Assembly (NCBI GenBank): GCA_013002265.1 | Contig: JABDKK010000034.1 | Span: 1 to 10,416, forward strand | Length of the DNA: 10,416 nt | From: Candidatus Nitrosopumilus sp. | GTDB lineage: Archaea; Thermoproteota; Nitrososphaeria; Nitrososphaerales; Nitrosopumilaceae | Direction: 5' to 3' | In this document: piece by piece, positions 6,837 to 10,416 of the stretch | Layout of the letters: every line of letters begins with the position of its first letter | Position numbering within the stretch: the first letter of the stretch is position 1 | Notes under the pieces: generated by a model | What the model was told of the DNA's origin: nothing | Databases searched by the model: none | What the model saw: the letters and a program-made list of their open reading frames with translations, nothing else | Made by a program: the position numbers and the translations under genes

Positions 6837-7149
6837 TTTTTTGTCAGAATGGATAAAGGCTTGCAAATTAGAGCAGGTGAAAGAAGGTCAACTATTTGGA
6901 TTTACTCATAACGAAAAAAAAATACTTTTGGCAAATCAAAAGGGAAAAATTCATGCAACAGATTTGATTTGTACTCATGCTGATGCTGATCTTTCTACTG
7001 GAATTCTCAGTGATGAAGGCGTGAGGTGTCCATTACATCTCTCTGTTTTCAACTTGGAGAATGGCGAGCCAGAAAATCTTCCTGCTGAAACACCACTAAA
7101 AGTATACAATGTTAAAATAGACCACAACGAAATTTACGTAGAGGTTTAA
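6832..7149 (+). CDS. Rieske-type [2Fe-2S] ferredoxin
   Basis: Small soluble electron carrier with a Rieske cluster bound by two Cys and two His. It has 105 residues from GTG 6832, or 102 from TTG 6841. The ligands are clear: LICTHA (Cys47, His49) and RCPLHL (Cys66, His69), spaced as in ferredoxin-type Rieske proteins (BphA3/NirD small-subunit style). No transmembrane helix or signal peptide is present, so it is not a cytochrome bc-type subunit. The N-terminus SEWIKACKLEQVKEGQ and the closing strand EIYVEV are normal for the family. It sits between sufD and sufS, overlapping the sufD stop by GTGA, with sufS five bases after its own stop, so it is part of the SUF operon. From memory, some actinobacterial SUF operons also carry a Rieske gene after sufD. 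Donation of electrons to cluster assembly, or being a dedicated client, are both plausible inferences. Confidence 0.92.
   Translation: MIFLSEWIKACKLEQVKEGQLFGFTHNEKKILLANQKGKIHATDLICTHADADLSTGILSDEGVRCPLHLSVFNLENGEPENLPAETPLKVYNVKIDHNEIYVEV
7141..7145 (+). promoter_or_regulatory. Shine-Dalgarno GAGGT of sufS
   Basis: GAGGT lies eight bases before the ATG at 7154, within the last codons of the Rieske gene. It supports the chosen sufS start and coupled translation. Confidence 0.5.
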
Positions 7150-7153
7150 AGAT

Positions 7154-8398
7154 ATGCAGAGTCAACAATCCCTTTTTGAAAATTTAAGAAAAGACTTTCC
7201 AATCCTTTTGAGAACCGTTAGAGACAACAAACCACTTGTGTATCTTGATAATGCATCAACAACACAGAAACCAAACCAGGTAATTGATTCCATTACTGAT
7301 TACTATCAAAACCATAACGCTAACATCCACAGAGCAGTTTACGCTTTAGCTGAAGAAGCAACAGAGGCTTTTGAGAAAACTCGTGATAAGGTTGCAAACT
7401 TCGTCAACATTAAGGATCGTCAAGAGATAATTTTTGTTAGAGGTACAACTGAGGCAATTAATCTAGTTGCATATGCCTGGGGAAGATCTTACATTAAGGA
7501 AGATGACATTATTGTCACTACTGAATACGAACATCACAGCAATATTGTTCCATGGCAACTTTTGACACAAGAAAAACATGCAAAATTAGAATACATTGGA
7601 ATGGATGATAACGGAGAATTAATTCTAGATGACCTTGATAAAATTCTAGCAACAGGAAAGGTAAAACTTGTTACGTTTAGCCTAATGTCCAATGTTTTAG
7701 GAACAATAACTAATGCACAAAAAATTGTTGAGAAATGTAAGGCAGCAGGTGTTCTCACACTAATTGATGGTGCACAGGCAGTTCCTCACATGAAAGTTGA
7801 TATTGAAAAATTAGGATGCGACTTTTTTGCATTTTCAGGACATAAAATGCTTGGACCTACAGGAATTGGAGTTTTGTGGGTTAAAAAATCCGTTTTAGAA
7901 ACTATGAATCCATTTCACGGTGGTGGTGATATGATTAGGGAGGTTCACAAGTATGAAACAACATGGAATGATTTACCATACAAATTTGAAGCAGGAACTC
8001 CAAACATTGCAGATGTTGTAGGATTAGGTGCTGCAATTGACTATCTAACAAAGATTGGAATGGATAACATACGAGAACATGAGATGGAACTGACAAAATA
8101 TGCTATTGAAAAACTATCTGAAGTAAAAGGCCTTCATATCTATGGTACCAAAGATATTTCAAAACGTGGTGGTGTTATTTCATTTAATTTTGCTGATGTT
8201 CATCCACATGATGTTGCACAAATAATTGATGAGGAAGGAATTGCCGTTAGATCTGGCCATCACTGTGCTCAAGTGCTCATGGAGAGACTAAATGTTGCAG
8301 CAACATCTAGGGCAAGCTTTTACATTTACAATAATCACGGAGATGTCGACACATTAGTTAAATCACTAAATACTGTAGCGAGGTTGTTTAAACTATGA
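7154..8398 (+). CDS. sufS: Cysteine desulfurase SufS (class II, PLP-dependent)
   Basis: Removes sulfur from L-cysteine, leaving alanine and an enzyme persulfide that supplies Fe-S assembly. It has 414 residues, normal for SufS. The N-terminus contains RKDFPILLR and LVYLDNASTTQKP (28-40), typical of the group. The PLP site includes TEYEHHSNIVPW (123-134) with His128, DGAQAVPH with Asp205, and SGHKMLGPTG, where Lys231 should form the Schiff base. The catalytic Cys371 lies in RSGHHCAQVLM, with the short class II loop; most relatives have CAQPLM, so Val replaces Pro. GGGDMI at 256-261 and FEAGTPNI at 278-285 are further SufS signatures. The gene overlaps sufU by ATGA, matching the known SufS-SufU partnership. 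All catalytic residues are present and the identification is firm. Confidence 0.96.
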   Translation: MQSQQSLFENLRKDFPILLRTVRDNKPLVYLDNASTTQKPNQVIDSITDYYQNHNANIHRAVYALAEEATEAFEKTRDKVANFVNIKDRQEIIFVRGTTEAINLVAYAWGRSYIKEDDIIVTTEYEHHSNIVPWQLLTQEKHAKLEYIGMDDNGELILDDLDKILATGKVKLVTFSLMSNVLGTITNAQKIVEKCKAAGVLTLIDGAQAVPHMKVDIEKLGCDFFAFSGHKMLGPTGIGVLWVKKSVLETMNPFHGGGDMIREVHKYETTWNDLPYKFEAGTPNIADVVGLGAAIDYLTKIGMDNIREHEMELTKYAIEKLSEVKGLHIYGTKDISKRGGVISFNFADVHPHDVAQIIDEEGIAVRSGHHCAQVLMERLNVAATSRASFYIYNNHGDVDTLVKSLNTVARLFKL

Positions 8399-8838
8399 GT
8401 AGTAATGCCGATATCTATCATGAAATGATAGTTGATTATTCAAGAAATCCCATAAACTATGGAAAAATTGAAGATCACGACGTAACATTTCATGATTCCA
8501 ATCCTCTGTGCGGTGACAGTATTGATATTGATATGAAGATTGATGATAACAAAGTTACTGACATTAAATTTCATGGAAAGGGGTGTGCAATATGTATGGC
8601 TTGCTCGTCAGTTTTAACTGAAATTACAAAGGGCAAAAGTCTAGATGATGTTAGAAAAATTGAGAAAAATGATGTTCTCGGTGAATTAGGTCTTGAGCAT
8701 CTTCAAGCAGTTCGCATCAAATGTGCCTTGCTTTCATTGAAGGTTCTAAAATCTGCACTTTACACCTATCTTGGAGAACACCTAAAGGATTCTCCTGATA
8801 TGGATAAACTAAAAGAAGAGGCAGCAAATCTGTACTAG
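8395..8838 (+). CDS. sufU: SufU/IscU-family sulfur-transfer or scaffold protein
   Basis: In characterised SufU proteins a zinc-bound cysteine takes persulfide sulfur from SufS; IscU relatives act as cluster scaffolds. It has 147 residues. The conserved ligands are Cys39 and Asp41 in NPLCGDSIDI, Cys64 in KGCAIC, and Cys110 in RIKCALLSL. Lys109 stands where IscU has His before the last Cys, a SufU trait. However, the 46-residue distance between Cys64 and Cys110 is close to IscU (43 in E. coli) and much shorter than in B. subtilis SufU (62), so the SufU-specific insertion is missing. Two extra cysteines, Cys67 and Cys70, create a CxxCxxC run. Overlap with sufS (ATGA) ties it to that enzyme. The family is certain; whether it works as Zn sulfurtransferase or scaffold cannot be read from sequence alone. 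Confidence 0.92.
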   Translation: MSSNADIYHEMIVDYSRNPINYGKIEDHDVTFHDSNPLCGDSIDIDMKIDDNKVTDIKFHGKGCAICMACSSVLTEITKGKSLDDVRKIEKNDVLGELGLEHLQAVRIKCALLSLKVLKSALYTYLGEHLKDSPDMDKLKEEAANLY

Positions 8839-8839
8839 C

Positions 8840-9187
8840 ATGAGTGATTTCATTCCTGCGATTCCTGTAGAACTTCAAATTCGAAAAATAATTTTTGAGA
8901 AATTCAATGATGTTGATACAAAATTTACAAATGATGAAATTTTTGAGATAATTAAAAAAAATGGTGACATTGATCCTTCTTGGATAATTGATGACACTGA
9001 ATCATTTTTTACAAAAATTTGTGATTCTGGTTTGGCGCGAAACATTGCACAAAATTTTACAACAATCTGGATGAAGCTATTTGATCCTGTAGAAAAACTA
9101 CACTGTAATGCTTGCAATCAAGACATCTATCTTGGAACATCCGAAGATAGGGTTTGCCCTAATACTTCTTGTAATTCTTCTATTTAG
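8840..9187 (+). CDS. Uncharacterised small protein: predicted helical (winged-helix-like) domain plus C-terminal zinc ribbon
   Basis: I do not recognise a named family. The 115-residue product has an N-terminal part (about 10-80) with alternating helices such as ELQIRKIIFEKF, FTNDEIFEIIKK and TESFFTKICDSGLAR, compatible with a small helix-turn-helix or winged-helix fold. A C-terminal zinc ribbon follows, with LHCNAC (Cys89, Cys92) and VCPNTSC (Cys106, Cys111). There is no signal peptide or membrane segment. It starts one base after the sufU stop with no good Shine-Dalgarno, so it is the last gene of the SUF operon, and its stop overlaps the convergent pgk stop by eight bases. In many bacteria SUF operons carry the regulator SufR or the maturation factor SufT; this protein resembles neither obviously. 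A DNA-binding Fe-S or zinc sensor for the operon is a speculation; a protein-binding adaptor is equally possible. Reality of the gene is supported by the intact four-cysteine ribbon. Confidence 0.82.
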   Translation: MSDFIPAIPVELQIRKIIFEKFNDVDTKFTNDEIFEIIKKNGDIDPSWIIDDTESFFTKICDSGLARNIAQNFTTIWMKLFDPVEKLHCNACNQDIYLGTSEDRVCPNTSCNSSI

Positions 9188-10388
9188 AGCGGTATTTCAC
9201 TGCAGCATCCTCAAGAGCCTTAATCATTGGCAGTTTTTCTCCTGTCAGGTAAAGAACTAGTGCCCCTCCCGCAGTGCTAACATGGTTAATCTTGTCTGCG
9301 AGTCCCTGCTGCTTTAGTGCTGTCGTCAGATGTCCTCCGCTGACAAGAGACGTTGCCATGGAATTGGCTACGGCATTTAGCAACTCTTTTGTCCCATATC
9401 TGAATTTCTCTTTTTCAAAAAACCCGGCAGGTCCGCTAAAAAACACAGTTCCAGCTCCTGAAATTAATTTTGAATAATATTCAATGGTCTTTGGGCCCAA
9501 ATCATAAATTTTGTCATCCTTCTGAAGTTCTCTCACATCCATCTCTATTCTCTCGCCGTCCTTGTCAATTGCAATATCCACTGGCGTTGCAAATACATCC
9601 GGATATTCCCCAATAAGGGCATGTGCTTTTGCTACAACTTCGTCTTCTCTTTTAATTCCAAGCGGTGCCTTTACCCTACCCTGTGCACGCATAAACACAT
9701 TTCCGATTAATCCAGTAAGCAAAACATGGTCAGCACGGCCGTTTTGGATCAGATGCTTGATTGCCTCCAGTCTGTCTATTACCTTTGAGCCTCCAAGGAC
9801 AATTACATGCGGTGCCTTTGTCACAGTCATAATTTCGTCCAGATTTCTAACCTCCCGTTCTACAATTCTTCCAGCACAAGCAGGAAGAACCTGGGCAAAT
9901 CCAACAATTGATGGATGTGATCTATGCGCACTAGGAAATGAATCCAAAACTACAAGATCAAATAGCCCGGCCAGACGAGTCACCATTATTGTTTTAGCTG
10001 CATTTTCTGGTTTAAACTCATAATTCTCTTCGGCACACAATCTTAGATTGTCCAATAACAGAATGTCTCCGTCTTGTAAATTCTTTATTGCATTTTGTGC
10101 AGCTTCGCCAATTGTGTCCTCGACATATTTTATTTTTTTATTCAAAAGTTTTTCAAGAACTTTTGCATGTTTGTCCATTCCAGTGTAGTCATTATTTCCA
10201 ACTCTTCCCTGGTGAGATGCAACTACAACTTTGGCATCTTTTAGGGACTGCAATGTTTCAATTGCTTCTTCGATTCTTTTAGTACCTGAAATTTCCAGTG
10301 TTTCTGGATCAATTGGGCAATTCATGTCGACTCTTAAAAAAACTGTCTTGCCTTTTAGGTCAAAATCATCCAGTGTGAGTACCTTCAC
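9180..10388 (-). CDS. pgk: Phosphoglycerate kinase (archaeal type)
   Basis: Transfers phosphate between 1,3-bisphosphoglycerate and ADP; in autotrophic archaea it mainly serves gluconeogenesis. It has 402 residues from GTG 10388. I chose this start because it gives MKVLTLDDFDLKGK, the usual archaeal N-terminus, and an ATTTAA element sits about 25 bases upstream. An in-frame GTG at 10406 would add six residues, and the frame stays open to the window edge. Motifs numbered from 10388 are RVDMN (19-23) and SHQGR (58-62) for the substrate, LDNLR (112-116), AHRSHPS (154-160), GGSKVIDR (199-206), GPAGFFE (319-325), and STAGGA (371-376), where the usual glycine-rich STGGGA has an Ala. Hand counts give about 46% G+C here (9721-9900) against about 32% in sufB (4021-4200). 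It is convergent with the SUF operon and functionally unrelated to it. Confidence 0.95.
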   Translation of the reverse strand: MKVLTLDDFDLKGKTVFLRVDMNCPIDPETLEISGTKRIEEAIETLQSLKDAKVVVASHQGRVGNNDYTGMDKHAKVLEKLLNKKIKYVEDTIGEAAQNAIKNLQDGDILLLDNLRLCAEENYEFKPENAAKTIMVTRLAGLFDLVVLDSFPSAHRSHPSIVGFAQVLPACAGRIVEREVRNLDEIMTVTKAPHVIVLGGSKVIDRLEAIKHLIQNGRADHVLLTGLIGNVFMRAQGRVKAPLGIKREDEVVAKAHALIGEYPDVFATPVDIAIDKDGERIEMDVRELQKDDKIYDLGPKTIEYYSKLISGAGTVFFSGPAGFFEKEKFRYGTKELLNAVANSMATSLVSGGHLTTALKQQGLADKINHVSTAGGALVLYLTGEKLPMIKALEDAAVKYRSK

Positions 10389-10410
10389 GACTTGTCTATT
10401 GTGCACTTGG

Positions 10411-10416
10411 TTAAAT
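10411..10416 (-). promoter_or_regulatory. Possible TATA box of pgk at the window edge
   Basis: On the - strand the last six bases read ATTTAA, centred about 25-26 bases ahead of the GTG at 10388. This is the same spacing as the TATA box at 3662-3669 to its ATG, and would make pgk leaderless. The motif is weak and cut by the edge of the window. Confidence 0.25.

Noticed and set aside
9562..10023. 153-codon open frame on the + strand inside pgk
   Set aside because: Antisense to a conserved enzyme gene in a higher-G+C stretch where stop codons are rarer; no domain, start signal or neighbour supports it.
1..10416. Search for CRISPR arrays, transposases, integrase sites, toxin-antitoxin pairs or defence genes
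   Set aside because: All long frames are accounted for by biosynthetic and housekeeping genes; the only clear repeat is the coding duplication at 3811-3858.

Overview
The window reads as a stretch of chromosome from an ammonia-oxidising archaeon (Nitrosopumilota/Thaumarchaeota, close to Nitrosopumilus or Nitrosarchaeum). The reasons are the low G+C (about one third in most genes by hand count), strong archaeal TTATAATA boxes 25-30 bases ahead of start codons with little or no leader, an archaeal-type phosphoglycerate kinase, and short genes packed with 1-4 base overlaps. The lineage call is my inference from gene content and protein style; no database was searched.

Bases 1-3656 hold a tetrapyrrole operon on the + strand: the 3' part of hemL (its 5' end lies outside the window), then hemC, a uroporphyrinogen-III C-methyltransferase (cobA/sumT) and hemD. 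Together they turn glutamate-1-semialdehyde into 5-aminolevulinate, build hydroxymethylbilane, close it to uroporphyrinogen III and methylate it to precorrin-2, the branch leading to cobalamin and siroheme. The junctions are a TTGA overlap, an ATGA overlap and a one-base gap, so the genes are almost certainly co-transcribed and translationally coupled.

Bases 3657-3998 form a regulatory island. It contains a 74-residue CPHC/His-Lys-rich protein with its own TATA box, whose metal-binding-looking tail is encoded by a near-perfect 24-bp tandem duplication, then two T-rich tracts and a second TATA box that drives the next operon.

Bases 4008-9187 are a SUF iron-sulfur cluster operon on the + strand: sufB, sufD, a Rieske-type [2Fe-2S] ferredoxin, sufS, sufU, and a small uncharacterised protein that looks like a helix-turn-helix-type domain plus a zinc ribbon. 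SufS releases persulfide sulfur from cysteine, SufU should relay it, and SufB-SufD form the scaffold. The ATPase gene sufC, which SufBD needs, is absent from this operon.

Bases 9180-10388 hold phosphoglycerate kinase on the - strand, converging on the SUF operon with an 8-bp overlap of the two stop ends. This gene is visibly richer in G+C than its neighbours.

Most of the window is housekeeping biosynthesis. I do not see a defence system, mobile element, CRISPR array or RNA gene. The parts most worth following up are the unexplained small genes (3691-3915 and 8840-9187), the Rieske protein inside a sufC-less SUF operon, and the unusual cysteine pattern of SufU. No gene-free stretch exceeds about 85 bases.
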